Shown here: positions 1 through 8,808 of the stretch, piece after piece | Position numbering within the stretch: the stretch's first letter is position 1 | Layout: the number at the start of each line of letters is the position of its first letter | DNA from: Candidatus Poribacteria bacterium | GTDB lineage: Bacteria; Poribacteria; WGA-4E; UBA9662 | NCBI GenBank assembly: GCA_012963885.1 | Contig: DTUY01000157.1 | Coordinates: forward strand, 18,673 to 75,824 | Reading direction: 5' to 3' | DNA length: 57,152 bases | Made by a program: the position numbers and the translations under genes | Notes under the pieces: model-generated | What the model saw: only the letters and a program-made list of their open reading frames with translations | Told to the model about the DNA's origin: nothing | The model's database searches: none

Positions 1-207
1 GAAATTGTTGCCAAAAGCTGGAGGATCACCAAGAGATCGCCAAGTTCATCAACGCTCACTAGTCCGAAACTCAACCCGAGAAGTAACAGGAGTCAGTCAA
101 AATAAACCAAAAACCTTTGACTTATTAATTAAGTAGATGTCATCACCATCTTGGTTCATTAATCACTGAACTTATTGTACTAAAAAGGCAAGATTAAAAA
201 TGTTTAC
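1..207. other. Left edge, no gene called
   Basis: The first about 60 bases have a short open frame on the plus strand ending at a TAG near position 60. It could be the tail of a gene cut by the window edge, but it is too short to assign. The rest is AT-rich. A TTGACT at 117-122 resembles a -35 box, but no convincing -10 was fixed for it. This interval is the upstream region of the broken GbsR-like reading frame. Confidence 0.3.
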
Positions 208-596
208 ATGATAGAACATGAAAAACATATTGAAGAAGCAGGACTATTTTACGAACAATGCGAGCTTCCAAAAATGGCAGGAAGGATTCTTGGGTTTCTA
301 TTATGTTCAGAGAGAGAACATAACTTTGAGCAGATTAAAGAAGCATTTAAAGTGAGTAAAGGCTCTATAAGCAGAGTAATACCGAGGTGGTTGATCGCTC
401 AGTGATTAGCAGGGATATAAGTCAAAAAGCATCGAAAGATAGTATGTATCAGGGTATGGATAATCAAGAGGGCTTCCATATTCATGCCTGCCGATTTATA
501 TCGTAAGGCCCAGAAACTAATAGTAACAGAGAAAAACAGAACGAGATATGAGAAATGATAGACTTCTATCAGTTTCTGGAAACAGTGTTATTATAA
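208..596 (+). pseudogene. GbsR/MarR-type transcriptional regulator, broken
   Basis: The first 65 codons match the N-terminus of GbsR-type MarR regulators: a helix with FYEQCELPKMAGRI, then a winged-helix start with FEQIKEAFKVSKGSISR. A stop at 403-405 ends the frame just after the recognition helix. The usual end of this family (EMIDFYQFLE, compare the DFYEFLEE tail of homologues) reappears in another frame at about 552-593, so the rest of the gene is still there but shifted. Such regulators often sit beside transport operons, and this one directly precedes the export operon at 683-5793. The family match is from memory of motifs. The loss of frame is read directly and could be a sequencing error. 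Confidence 0.6.
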
Positions 597-682
597 TCAC
601 GTGACAAGTAAAAAGACACTTGTTAGAATCGTGAGAAATAAGTAAGCGAAGAGGGCAAAAGATTGAGTAGCCAATGTTGTTT

Positions 683-1783
683 ATGAAAAATAGAGTTATA
701 TATTTGCTCATGATTTCAGTAACCAGCACGCTTTTCGCTTCGATGTCGGAAATAAGATTGGGTGGGAGGTTTTCAGGATGGGGTCAAGTAACCGCGTATG
801 GTTCAAACCCCATGAATCTGGGGGGCAGGTATATTCCATCCATGGAGGCAGAAATATCACCTCAGTTTGATACTGAACTTGCAGGCAACTGTTACGCATC
901 CTTATCATCTGATTATACGGATGAACTCGTCTATAGTAAACAAGTTAAGCCTTACCGTATGTGGATTCGTTACACTACACCTCGTTTTGAATCGAGACTG
1001 GGACTGCAGAAAATCAATTTTGGTCCGGCCAAAATCCTGAGATCGCTTATGTGGTTCGATTGGCTTGATCCGAAAGACCCGCTACAATTCACCGAAGGCT
1101 TGTATGGGTTGCGGTTACGGTATGATTTTCAGAATAATGCTAATGTCTGGATTTGGGGACTCTACGGAAACGATGGTCCCAAAGGCTGGGAAACACTGCC
1201 TGCCAAAAATAAGATGCCTGAAATTGGTGGACGGGTGCAGCACCCAGTAGGAAATGGTGAACTAGCTTTTTCCACTCATCATCGAACCGTCAATACGATC
1301 GGTGAAGGAACAGCTGAAACCCGGATTGGCTTGGATGGTATGTGGGACATTGGGATTGGTGCATGGTTTGAGTCCACCCTAGTATACGCTGATCTTGAAG
1401 GAGACGGTCTGAATTGGCAATCGTTCCTGACGCTAGGTGCAGATTATAGTATCCCTTTGGGTACTGGTCTAAATGTAATGATTGAACACATGATGCTAGC
1501 CGTGGGCAGTTCCCCATTCGGCGATCAAAACAATTCTAATGTTTCTGCTTTTTCAATTTCTTATCCCTTAGGAATTATGGATAGACTTTCCTTTTTCAGC
1601 TATTACCATTGGGATTCAGACATCCCATTTCATTTTTTAAGCTGGCAGCGAACCTACGATCAATGGGGCATTTATATCAGCGGTTACCAGACATCAAAAG
1701 CCAATGACACTCCCATGGTTGACGAAGGAGCCGTGGCAATGGGAAACCAGGGTATCCAATTGATGGTCATCTTCAATCATTGA
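683..1783 (+). CDS. Predicted outer-membrane beta-barrel protein of the export operon
   Basis: A protein of about 366 residues with a Sec signal peptide (MKNRVIYLLMISVTSTLFA), then alternating aromatic and polar strands rich in Gly, Trp and Tyr, as in porin-like barrels (for example GRFSGWGQVTAYG near the mature N-terminus and LRLRYDF, VWIWGLYGN in the middle). I start it at 683 rather than 674 because the signal peptide then begins cleanly with MKNR. It is followed after 51 bases by an ABC ATPase, two permeases and a LolA-like protein, so it probably forms the outer-membrane end or acceptor of that system. No family name is certain. A general porin or alginate-export-type barrel is the alternative. 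Confidence 0.65.
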   Translation: MKNRVIYLLMISVTSTLFASMSEIRLGGRFSGWGQVTAYGSNPMNLGGRYIPSMEAEISPQFDTELAGNCYASLSSDYTDELVYSKQVKPYRMWIRYTTPRFESRLGLQKINFGPAKILRSLMWFDWLDPKDPLQFTEGLYGLRLRYDFQNNANVWIWGLYGNDGPKGWETLPAKNKMPEIGGRVQHPVGNGELAFSTHHRTVNTIGEGTAETRIGLDGMWDIGIGAWFESTLVYADLEGDGLNWQSFLTLGADYSIPLGTGLNVMIEHMMLAVGSSPFGDQNNSNVSAFSISYPLGIMDRLSFFSYYHWDSDIPFHFLSWQRTYDQWGIYISGYQTSKANDTPMVDEGAVAMGNQGIQLMVIFNH

Positions 1784-1834
1784 TAATCAACCTCAGTATT
1801 CGATTATGAAACTCAATAAAGAAGGGGGCGAAAC

Positions 1835-2536
1835 ATGGACAATTCAGTCTTAATTGACGTCAGGCATCTGGTAAAAACTTTTCCCATGGAGAAACATAAT
1901 TTCACCGCTCTGAATAAAATCAACCTGAAGTTCAAAACAGGTGAATTTACCGGTTTGGTTGGTCCCAGCGGCTCTGGTAAGACAACCCTATTGAATGTCA
2001 TCGGTAGTCTTGACGCCCCTACCGAAGGAGAGGTGCGCGTCCTGGGACAATCGCTGGACGACCTTAATCCCAAAAAAGCGGCTAACTTTCGTAACAGGTA
2101 CCTTGGCTTCATTTTTCAAACCTATAATCTACTGCCGGTCTATAACGTCTATGAAAATGTAGAATATCCCCTGCTGCTGCTGAAGATGCCGGCGGCGGAA
2201 CGCAAAAAAACCGTACTGCAATCACTGGAGTGGGTGGACTTAACAGACAAAATAAAGTCTCGACCATCGCAACTTTCAGGAGGAGAATGTCAAAGAGTGT
2301 CCATTGCCCGCGCCATGGTAAAAACACCGAAGATTGTATTGGCGGATGAACCGACAGCCAACCTGGATGCCGAGAATTCCCATCACATCCTTCAAACCAT
2401 GTTAAAGCTGAATCAGAATTTGAAAACCACCTTCATTTTTGCCACCCACGATGATAAAGTCATCCAGTATTTGCGGCGAAAGATCCGCCTGGATGACGGT
2501 CAGGTGGTCGGCGATGAAACCATCACCAATCATTAA
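1835..2536 (+). CDS. ABC transporter ATP-binding protein, MacB/LolD type
   Basis: A cytoplasmic ATPase of 233 residues. Walker A is GPSGSGKT (43-50), the signature is LSGGECQRVSIARAM, Walker B is IVLADEPTANLD, and the switch His is in FATHDD. The length and the motif LPVYNVYENVEYPLLL after the Q-loop are typical of the LolD/MacB/FtsE group, which works with FtsX-type permeases in lipoprotein sorting, efflux or mechanotransmission rather than import. A good ribosome binding site (AGGGGG) lies upstream of the ATG. The next gene begins 13 bases after the stop, and it and the following gene supply the permeases. Confidence 0.92.
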   Translation: MDNSVLIDVRHLVKTFPMEKHNFTALNKINLKFKTGEFTGLVGPSGSGKTTLLNVIGSLDAPTEGEVRVLGQSLDDLNPKKAANFRNRYLGFIFQTYNLLPVYNVYENVEYPLLLLKMPAAERKKTVLQSLEWVDLTDKIKSRPSQLSGGECQRVSIARAMVKTPKIVLADEPTANLDAENSHHILQTMLKLNQNLKTTFIFATHDDKVIQYLRRKIRLDDGQVVGDETITNH

Positions 2537-2549
2537 TGGGGAGAACGTC

Positions 2550-3722
2550 ATGTTAGCCTTAAAGTTAGCTTTTCGAAACCTCATGGGGGCCCGTCTGCGC
2601 ACCTGGTTGAATGTTTTCGTTTTATCGCTTTCCTTTCTGGTGATTATCTGGAACAAGGGCATACTGAACGGCTGGGACCAGCAAGCCCGGCGTGATACGA
2701 TCGAATGGGAAATCGGTGGCGGTCAATACTGGCAGGAGAATTATGATCCCTACGACCAATTTACGCTGGACATAAGTCACGCCCCATTGTCGGATGCCAC
2801 TCAACGCTCCGTTGAATCTGGCAAACTGACCCCTATCCTTATTTCGCAGGGGACCATCTATCCGAAGGGGCGTGTCCAGACTGTGTTGCTGAAAGGTCTC
2901 GACCCCAATCAGCAAATTGTAAAACTGCCCTCCGCTCACCTGAGCGACAAGGGGGATGAAATAGCAGCCATCATTGGTGAACGCTGCGCCAAAGCCAATA
3001 AGCTGAAATTCGGCGACTCTGTCACCGTTCGCTGGCGGGATGCTCATGGAGCCTTCGACGCGACTGAAGTCCGAATCGCCCATATTTTTAAGACCAATGT
3101 GCCGACACTAGACACAGGCGTGCTGTGGCTTCCTCTAACCAGGCTGCAGAAAATGATGCAACTCCCGTCGGTAGCCACCCTCCTGGTTACTGCTCAGGAG
3201 ACCGGTTTTGGTGGGGTGATTGCCGGCTGGGAATTTAAAGATCACTACTTCCTGTTGACCGAAATCCGCGAGATGATTGAAATGAAATCCGTCGGCGGAA
3301 ATATTGCTTTTGCTATCTTAATGTCGCTGGCCATGCTGGCCATTTTCGATACTCAGGTCTTTTCCATCTTCCGGCGTCAGAAGGAGATTGGCACCCACAT
3401 CGCTCTGGGCATGACCCGACAGCAGGTCATTGGACTATTTACGATCGAGGGTGCCTTCTATTCGGTACTGGCTGCCATTCTGGCAGCGATATACGGCATT
3501 CCGTTATTAGGCTACCAGGCCTCGGTCGGCTGGCGCATGCCAGCCGGGACCGACGACTACGGAATAACCATTGCAGAAACGATTTACCCCAGCTACAGCT
3601 TGGGACTGGTTGTCAGCACCACCCTGATCGTTTTAGTTACCACCACCATTGTCAGTTATCTGCCGGCCAGACGGATTGCTAAAATGAAACCGACCGACGC
3701 CATCAGGGGGAAAATACAATGA
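2550..3722 (+). CDS. ABC transporter permease, FtsX/MacB family (first)
   Basis: A permease of about 390 residues. The ATG at 2550 (MLALKLAFRNL) is chosen over a longer frame from 2439 because it has a GGGGAG site just upstream and does not run into the ATPase gene. It has one N-terminal membrane helix (about 20-37), a long periplasmic domain, and three C-terminal helices with the FtsX-type ending LPARRIAKMKPTDAIRG. This is the MacB/LolC/E topology. It overlaps the next permease by four bases (ATGA), so the two are translationally coupled and probably form a heterodimer with the ATPase at 1835-2536. Confidence 0.88.
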   Translation: MLALKLAFRNLMGARLRTWLNVFVLSLSFLVIIWNKGILNGWDQQARRDTIEWEIGGGQYWQENYDPYDQFTLDISHAPLSDATQRSVESGKLTPILISQGTIYPKGRVQTVLLKGLDPNQQIVKLPSAHLSDKGDEIAAIIGERCAKANKLKFGDSVTVRWRDAHGAFDATEVRIAHIFKTNVPTLDTGVLWLPLTRLQKMMQLPSVATLLVTAQETGFGGVIAGWEFKDHYFLLTEIREMIEMKSVGGNIAFAILMSLAMLAIFDTQVFSIFRRQKEIGTHIALGMTRQQVIGLFTIEGAFYSVLAAILAAIYGIPLLGYQASVGWRMPAGTDDYGITIAETIYPSYSLGLVVSTTLIVLVTTTIVSYLPARRIAKMKPTDAIRGKIQ

Positions 3723-4993
3723 TCAAATTTCTGCTAAAGGGATTGCTTCGCGATCGCCAACGCAGCCTTTTTCCGGTACTGATTGTCACTATTGGTGTAT
3801 GGATAACTGTATTTCTGCAGGCCTACATCCAGGGCATTTTCACCACCCTTATCGACTCTACAGCCCGATTCTCCACCGGGCACGTCAAGATAATGACTCG
3901 GTCCTACGCCGAAAACGAAGACCAAAAACCCAACGATCTGGCCCTAATCGGGACTGGTAAGATGATAGCCGAATTGCAACAGCAGTATCCGACCATGTCA
4001 TGGGTTCAGCGGATTCAGTTTGGCGGGTTGCTGGATGTGCCAGACCAAAATGGTGAAACCCGTTCCCAAGGACCGGTGGCCGGCATGGGGGTTGACTTGT
4101 TGTCGCCTGGCAGCATAGAGGCGTCGCTGCTGAACATAGAAAAATCAATCGTCAGGGGACGGATGCCACAAGAACCAGGCGAAATCCTGATTAGTGATGA
4201 CTTGGCCCGCAAGCTGGAAATAGAGGTGGGCGAAACCGCCACCTTGCTGGGTTCCACCATGCATGGCAGCATGACCTTTTACAATTTTACCGTGGCGGGG
4301 ACACTTCGTTTCGGCATAATTGCCATGGACCGTGGGGCCATGATTGCCGATATCACCGATGTTCAACAGGCTTTGGACATGGCAGATTCAGCAGGGGAAA
4401 TTCTGGGCTACCTGCAGAACTGGATCTACAAGGACGAAAAAACCGCTCGCTTGGTGGAGCAGTTCAATGTCAGCTACAGCGAAGTGGAGGACGAGTTCGC
4501 ACCAGTCATGGGGAATCTGAAAGAATTGAGCAATCTGAGCGAATACCTGGAATATGGCGAATACGTCTCTGGTATTCTAATCTTTGTCTTTGTTTTGGTC
4601 ATGTCGATTGTATTGTGGAATGTTGGCTTACTGGGCGGATTGCGCCGATACACAGAGGTCGGGATCCGCTTGGCCATCGGTGAGGACAAAGGGGATGTCT
4701 ACCGTGCCATGATTTATGAGTCAGTACTGATCGGCCTAATCGGTAGCATCATAGGCACGGGTTTCGGACTGGGATCAGCCTACTGGTTGCAGGTCAAAGG
4801 TTTTGATATCAGTTCGATGTTAAAAAATGTGAATATGATGTTCCCGTCTGTCCTGCGGGCCTCCATCAGCAGTGAGACTTTTTATATCGGTTTTTTTCCC
4901 GGTCTGTTCTCAACCGTTCTGGGAACGGCTCTGTCCGGGATTGGCATCTACAAACGCCAAACAGCGCAACTGTTTAAGGAGTTGGAAGTCTAG
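3719..4993 (+). CDS. ABC transporter permease, FtsX/MacB family (second)
   Basis: A 424-residue partner permease with the same layout: an N-terminal helix (VLIVTIGVWITVFLQAYIQGI), a periplasmic region of about 230 residues, and three C-terminal helices, including the stretch around LWNVGLLGGLRRYTEVGIRLAIG that is typical of FtsX domains. It starts inside the stop of the preceding permease. Two different permeases with one ATPase resemble LolC/LolE. The outer-membrane protein and LolA-like protein in the same operon support a role in moving a lipid-linked or hydrophobic cargo across the envelope. The cargo is unknown. Confidence 0.88.
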   Translation: MIKFLLKGLLRDRQRSLFPVLIVTIGVWITVFLQAYIQGIFTTLIDSTARFSTGHVKIMTRSYAENEDQKPNDLALIGTGKMIAELQQQYPTMSWVQRIQFGGLLDVPDQNGETRSQGPVAGMGVDLLSPGSIEASLLNIEKSIVRGRMPQEPGEILISDDLARKLEIEVGETATLLGSTMHGSMTFYNFTVAGTLRFGIIAMDRGAMIADITDVQQALDMADSAGEILGYLQNWIYKDEKTARLVEQFNVSYSEVEDEFAPVMGNLKELSNLSEYLEYGEYVSGILIFVFVLVMSIVLWNVGLLGGLRRYTEVGIRLAIGEDKGDVYRAMIYESVLIGLIGSIIGTGFGLGSAYWLQVKGFDISSMLKNVNMMFPSVLRASISSETFYIGFFPGLFSTVLGTALSGIGIYKRQTAQLFKELEV

Positions 4994-5049
4994 ACACCTG
5001 ATGGAAAATGTTGTCCCCCGAAAATTGATCGCAGTATAAGGATGCAGTG

Positions 5050-5793
5050 ATGAGAAAAACAGTGTTGATTTTGATCAGTATGTTGGCTTTTCCGGTATCG
5101 GGATGGATGCAAGAACCAACAGGGTTGGAGATCTTGAAGCAAATCGACCAGAATACCATTGCTGATAATCGTTCAGTTACCTCTACCATGATTATTCACG
5201 GTCGGCGCGGCGACAGAACCATGACCTCCAAATCCTGGGTGGCGGGGACCGAAAGATCCTTCAGTGAATACCTGGCTCCAGCTCGGGAAAGGGGCACCAA
5301 GATGTTAAAACTGGGCAATCAATTATGGATTTATTCACCACAGTCTGACCGTATCATCCGTATTGCTGGTCATATGTTGCGTCAATCGATGATGGGCTCA
5401 GACTTTTCCTACGAGGACATGATGGACGATCGAAGTCTGGTTGCCACTTACAGTGCGGAAATTGTAGGCTCTGAGCCCATTGGCGACCGCCAATGCTGGG
5501 TGCTGAAGCTGACGGCCAAAATGAAAGACGTGCCCTACCATGCCCGAAAAATGTGGGTGGACAAGGAACGGATGTTAGCCCTGCAGGAGAACCGTTTTGC
5601 CAAGAGCGGCAAGCTGCTGAAAACCGCCAAGGTACATGAAGTATTCCAAGTCAATCAACGCTGGTATCCCAAGCGGATGGTCTTCAAAGACATATTGTCT
5701 AAGGGCAAGGGTACCGAATTGATTATTGAGTCGATTGAATTTGACGTGGAAATCCCCAAACATATTTTCTCAAAAGCGGCACTCAGAAAGTAG
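5050..5793 (+). CDS. LolA-like outer-membrane lipoprotein-sorting protein
   Basis: A 247-residue exported protein with signal peptide MRKTVLILISMLAFPVSGW. The body matches the 'outer membrane lipoprotein-sorting protein' family, with LolA-like half-barrel strands: IHGRRGDRTMTSKSWV, then KMLKLGNQLWIYSPQSDRIIRI, then the MWVDKERMLALQENRF block. This family is regularly encoded beside MacB/LolCDE-like permeases and is thought to carry a hydrophobic molecule through the periplasm. A GTG three bases earlier (5047) is also possible, but the ATG gives the normal signal peptide. It is the last gene of the operon. A 7-bp inverted repeat lies just after the stop but lacks a T-run. Confidence 0.82.
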   Translation: MRKTVLILISMLAFPVSGWMQEPTGLEILKQIDQNTIADNRSVTSTMIIHGRRGDRTMTSKSWVAGTERSFSEYLAPARERGTKMLKLGNQLWIYSPQSDRIIRIAGHMLRQSMMGSDFSYEDMMDDRSLVATYSAEIVGSEPIGDRQCWVLKLTAKMKDVPYHARKMWVDKERMLALQENRFAKSGKLLKTAKVHEVFQVNQRWYPKRMVFKDILSKGKGTELIIESIEFDVEIPKHIFSKAALRK

Positions 5794-6369
5794 GCTTAGG
5801 TACATGTGACTATTTCGTTAATCCTAAGCTGTCAAGTCGCTAGATCAAATAAAATTGCAGGCCTGTTTTGCTCCTGGTGGTCTCAAGATGGTCTTCCTAC
5901 TCCCATGTAATAGAATTTGTTCGAACAGCTCTCTTTGATCGGGGCTTCGGCTGTACTTTTCCCTAAGGTAATGACGGCCAGTAGTTCAACCCTGAGGATT
6001 GTATCCGGTGGATGCCAGCCCAGGGTGTCATCCCAGTCTAGTTCAAACCAGTATGGAAAATACATGTGGATTTGGGTTCTTAGCTTCTCACTGGTTGATG
6101 ATGCTGCGTTATGCTGTTTTGGAATTTGGTCTTTTCCATTTTATCTGGTTATGGATACGCATATCGGTGATTTGCATCAGACTTTGCTTAGTCTTGTTAA
6201 CAGGGAGATCCCACAAGCTGATTTGCTCTGGATGTGCTTGACCCACCATTAATAACGCCATATGCTTGCGCATTTACTGGAGGTCGGATAGAATGGACAT
6301 GCTAGCAATTTGATAGTCTATGTTGCTTGGCACAACTTTTTTGCAGTAATAAAAAGGAGATTGGCTGTA
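5794..6369. other. Gap of 576 bases; possible decayed ceramidase-like fragment
   Basis: No intact gene is supported here. The best residual signal is on the minus strand at 5883-6065, where a frame reads ILRVELLAVITLGKSTAEA followed by PIKESCSNKFYYMGV. This vaguely resembles the strand 'R-x-G-D-L-A-I-V-T-L-P-G-E-x-x-x-E' and the region after it in neutral ceramidase-like hydrolases. The match is weak. Plus-strand frames at 5917-6252 look like shadows. The last bases contain the AAGGAG ribosome binding site (about 6354-6359) of the next gene. Confidence 0.25.
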
Positions 6370-7254
6370 ATGTTCACTGATGCACAGTTGGCACAGTATG
6401 AGGAACAAGGAGCTGTGACCATCGATAGTCCCTTCACAACAGAGCAACTGGACCGAGCGGAGGCAGCATGGGACCGGTTGAAGAAAAATGGTGATGAACC
6501 ATATGAGGACCCGGATTACATTGAAGTCATTCAGCACCCGTACTTCGAAGAGGTCGCCAAAAAGCTACTGCGTGCCCAGGCGGTGCACCTATGGTGGGGC
6601 CTAGCTCCACATGAGCGAGCCTCGGCCAAACCCCCATACGCCAACAGCCGCGATCAGTGGGCGAGTGGATGCCACGTAGACATTCAGGCAACACTAGAAG
6701 ACTTCGAAGCGACCCCTCGCCGGATGCGTGCCGAACTGTGGTTCTGGCTCAACGACGTACCAACACACCGCGGTGCTATGCGCATCCTGCCCGGTAGTCA
6801 TCGCTCCATTATGGAACACTGGAGTCGGGTACTTCAGCCCGAACACAAAGCCCAATTGCCTCGCGTACACGGTTTGCGGCCAGCTCCTGTCCCAGAGAAC
6901 GCAGCTGCTTTTCCGGAGTACATTCCGGATATGGGTGTTCCCCCCTGGACCGAGCGCGAACCGATCCCCGTAGTGGCGCGCCGGGGGCAGATCTTAGTAC
7001 TCTGTAGCGCCGGATTGCACTCGGCATGGCAGAATGAGGACACCGTGCCTCGTAAGGCGATGGGAACGTCATGGGTAGCCACGGGAGTGCCCTGCGGGCT
7101 ACCAAAGAATCAGCGTGATGCTGTAATGGCGTTCCTTCCCAAGCTACGGAGCAAACTGCGGTCGGAGCGCGCCCACATCGTGCCAGATAATTTTGACTGG
7201 CTGTTCGAGAGCAACTACCAGCCAAAGTGGGCGGAGACATTTCTTCCATCCTAG
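6370..7254 (+). CDS. Phytanoyl-CoA dioxygenase (PhyH) family protein, GC-rich
   Basis: A 294-residue Fe(II)/2-oxoglutarate oxygenase-type protein. The iron facial triad is seen as H102-x-D104 (GCHVDIQ) and H217 (AGLHSAW). The double-stranded beta-helix core includes AELWFWLNDVPTHRGAMRILPGSH. The ATG at 6370 is favoured because AAGGAG lies about ten bases upstream and the protein then begins like other family members (MFTDAQLAQYEEQG). PhyH proteins hydroxylate varied small molecules, and the substrate cannot be read. By eye the gene is clearly richer in G and C than its neighbours. It is not close to the other two PhyH genes in this window and lies between decayed sequences, which suggests transfer. 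Confidence 0.85.
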   Translation: MFTDAQLAQYEEQGAVTIDSPFTTEQLDRAEAAWDRLKKNGDEPYEDPDYIEVIQHPYFEEVAKKLLRAQAVHLWWGLAPHERASAKPPYANSRDQWASGCHVDIQATLEDFEATPRRMRAELWFWLNDVPTHRGAMRILPGSHRSIMEHWSRVLQPEHKAQLPRVHGLRPAPVPENAAAFPEYIPDMGVPPWTEREPIPVVARRGQILVLCSAGLHSAWQNEDTVPRKAMGTSWVATGVPCGLPKNQRDAVMAFLPKLRSKLRSERAHIVPDNFDWLFESNYQPKWAETFLPS

Positions 7255-7255
7255 T

Positions 7256-7617
7256 TAGGGGATTGCACAGCGGACTAGAGGCGTAGAATGTCGTCCACCG
7301 CTGTCCCTCAGCTGCAAGTCGGCCTATAGGTTGGGCGTACGAATGAGCGGGAGACCTTGGCACGACAGATCGCTATAACCAAGATCATCGGTGAGGACGA
7401 TGTTTGGACGTGTGGGCTGTGTGCGCATGGTTTGGATGGGCCTTAAATTTTCACCGCCTGAGCGTAACGAACCGTCGAGGCAATCAGATTCAGTATTTTC
7501 TGTTGATGATTAGTCTTTCGACCTTCTGTTCTTTGGTTTCACATCCATCAATCCACATACCAAGTAACCCAACAGAGACGAACACATTACAAGTGTCAGG
7601 CTGATTGGTTTATTCAT
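7256..7617 (-). pseudogene. Sulfatase N-terminal fragment, broken
   Basis: Read on the minus strand from an ATG at 7617, the sequence gives a signal-peptide-like start (MNKPISLTLVMCSSLLGYL) and, after an in-frame stop, the classic sulfatase opening [19 protein letters not shown] followed by IRTPNL. Another stop then occurs, and the frame shifts to RLAAEGQRWTTFYASSPLCNP, which is the usual continuation up to just before the formylglycine motif. Homology ends there, within a few bases of the stop of the PhyH gene on the other strand, so the catalytic Cys/Ser motif and the rest of the enzyme are missing. The order of motifs across two frames makes the sulfatase call strong and decay clear. Confidence 0.85.
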
Positions 7618-7833
7618 TTTCTCGTTGACTCGTTAAGGCGCATCCATATGCTACATGCCTATTCTCTTTCATACAGCCAATCCCCGTACCATTATCAGGG
7701 GATCCCACAGTCCTGATTCAACCGTTTGCCATCGCTGAAAAGCGGGGGATATCCCTGCCAGTCCACCCCAGGCTCACGATCTCTAGCTGACAGTTCATGG
7801 TGTAGGCGCTGAGCTAACTTACGGATGTTGGCT

Positions 7834-8808
7834 TCAGAGTTCGATGGGCATCCCTGTAGCACTTGATTGCTTAACAGCCCGACAAATAGCAACCGCTTTC
7901 ATCCCTGAATGACCATCCGCCAGAGGTATTGCACCAGTCTCGATACAGTCGACAAAATGTTCGATCTCCGCTCGAAATGAATCGAAGTTTGGAAAACTCT
8001 TTTCCTCAACCTGATCTGGATGTGAGCGAAAACTGTAGCGGATAGTGTCGGCACTATCGAATTTGCCTTTTACCTCAGCTACTCCAGCAGAGGTTGCCAC
8101 ATAGTAGTCCTCAAAGTTAAATTGTGATGTCGAAACCATGCCTGCGTTAACCATACCGATGGCACCGCTAGCAAAACGAAGTGTATAAACGGCGCAATCA
8201 ATTTGCGACCTGCGGTCGGCCAGGAGATTCCCTCCCTCGGCGTAAACGCGTGTAACGTCGCCCATAAGGAATCCGAGAATGTCAGCAGCGTGAACCGCAT
8301 TTTCCAGAATTGGCCCGCCGCCGTCATCTTCAGCCCAGAACCAATCGCGATTCGACGTTCCCGGATGTGGGTATCGATGGACTATATACTGGATGGGCCC
8401 AAAGTCTCCCTCGGAGATCTCTTTCAACCGCTGGATGGCAGGCAGAAACCGTTTTTTATGACCGATTTGCAGAACCACCGATTGGCGAGAGCAGATATCA
8501 ATCATCGCTTGACAATCACTGACGGTACTGGCCATCGGCTTTTCGCACAAGACATGAATCCCACGGTCTGCTACCTGCTGCGTGATTGACAGATGGGATT
8601 TCGGTGGTGTGCAGATACTGATCGCTTGCAGGTCTTCCTTGTCCAACATCTGCTCTACATTCCTATACCCGTTAATTTGGCAGGACTTAGCAACCTGTGC
8701 CAGCACTGTTGAATCGAGGTCGCAAACGCTAACCAATTCCGCTATCTCTAACCATTTATTGATATGGATACGACCCACACCAGCCAACCCAATTACACCA
8801 ACTCTCAT
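7834..8808 (-). CDS. Gfo/Idh/MocA family oxidoreductase
   Basis: About 324 residues. The N-terminal Rossmann fold begins MRVGVIGLAGVGRIH, followed by an acidic residue after strand 2 (VSVCDLD), CTPPKSH and the family lysine motif EKP (VLCEKPMAST). The C-terminal part has HAADILGFLMGD, the usual H-x-x-D pair near the substrate site. Such enzymes oxidise or reduce sugars and cyclitols with NAD(P). The ATG at 8808 is preferred to 8814 because AGAGG then has normal spacing. The gene stands alone. About 200 bases downstream lies the sulfatase remnant on the same strand. The substrate is unknown. Confidence 0.88.
   Translation of the reverse strand: MRVGVIGLAGVGRIHINKWLEIAELVSVCDLDSTVLAQVAKSCQINGYRNVEQMLDKEDLQAISICTPPKSHLSITQQVADRGIHVLCEKPMASTVSDCQAMIDICSRQSVVLQIGHKKRFLPAIQRLKEISEGDFGPIQYIVHRYPHPGTSNRDWFWAEDDGGGPILENAVHAADILGFLMGDVTRVYAEGGNLLADRRSQIDCAVYTLRFASGAIGMVNAGMVSTSQFNFEDYYVATSAGVAEVKGKFDSADTIRYSFRSHPDQVEEKSFPNFDSFRAEIEHFVDCIETGAIPLADGHSGMKAVAICRAVKQSSATGMPIEL

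Noticed and set aside
1..60. C-terminal end of a gene cut by the left edge
   Set aside because: About 20 codons before a stop are not enough to support a gene call.
5794..5829. 7-bp inverted repeat GCTTAGG/CCTAAGC after the export operon, as a terminator
   Set aside because: The loop is long (22 bases) and there is no T-run after the second arm.
6809..7363. 184-codon minus-strand frame overlapping the PhyH gene
   Set aside because: Only its first part (RLAAEGQRWTTFYASSPLCNP) is real sulfatase sequence; the remainder is a shadow of the PhyH gene.
7695..7833. Minus-strand frame just after the Gfo/Idh stop (KLAQRLHHELSARDREPG) as the tail of another lost gene
   Set aside because: It looks coding-like, but I could not match it to a family and it has no start codon of its own.
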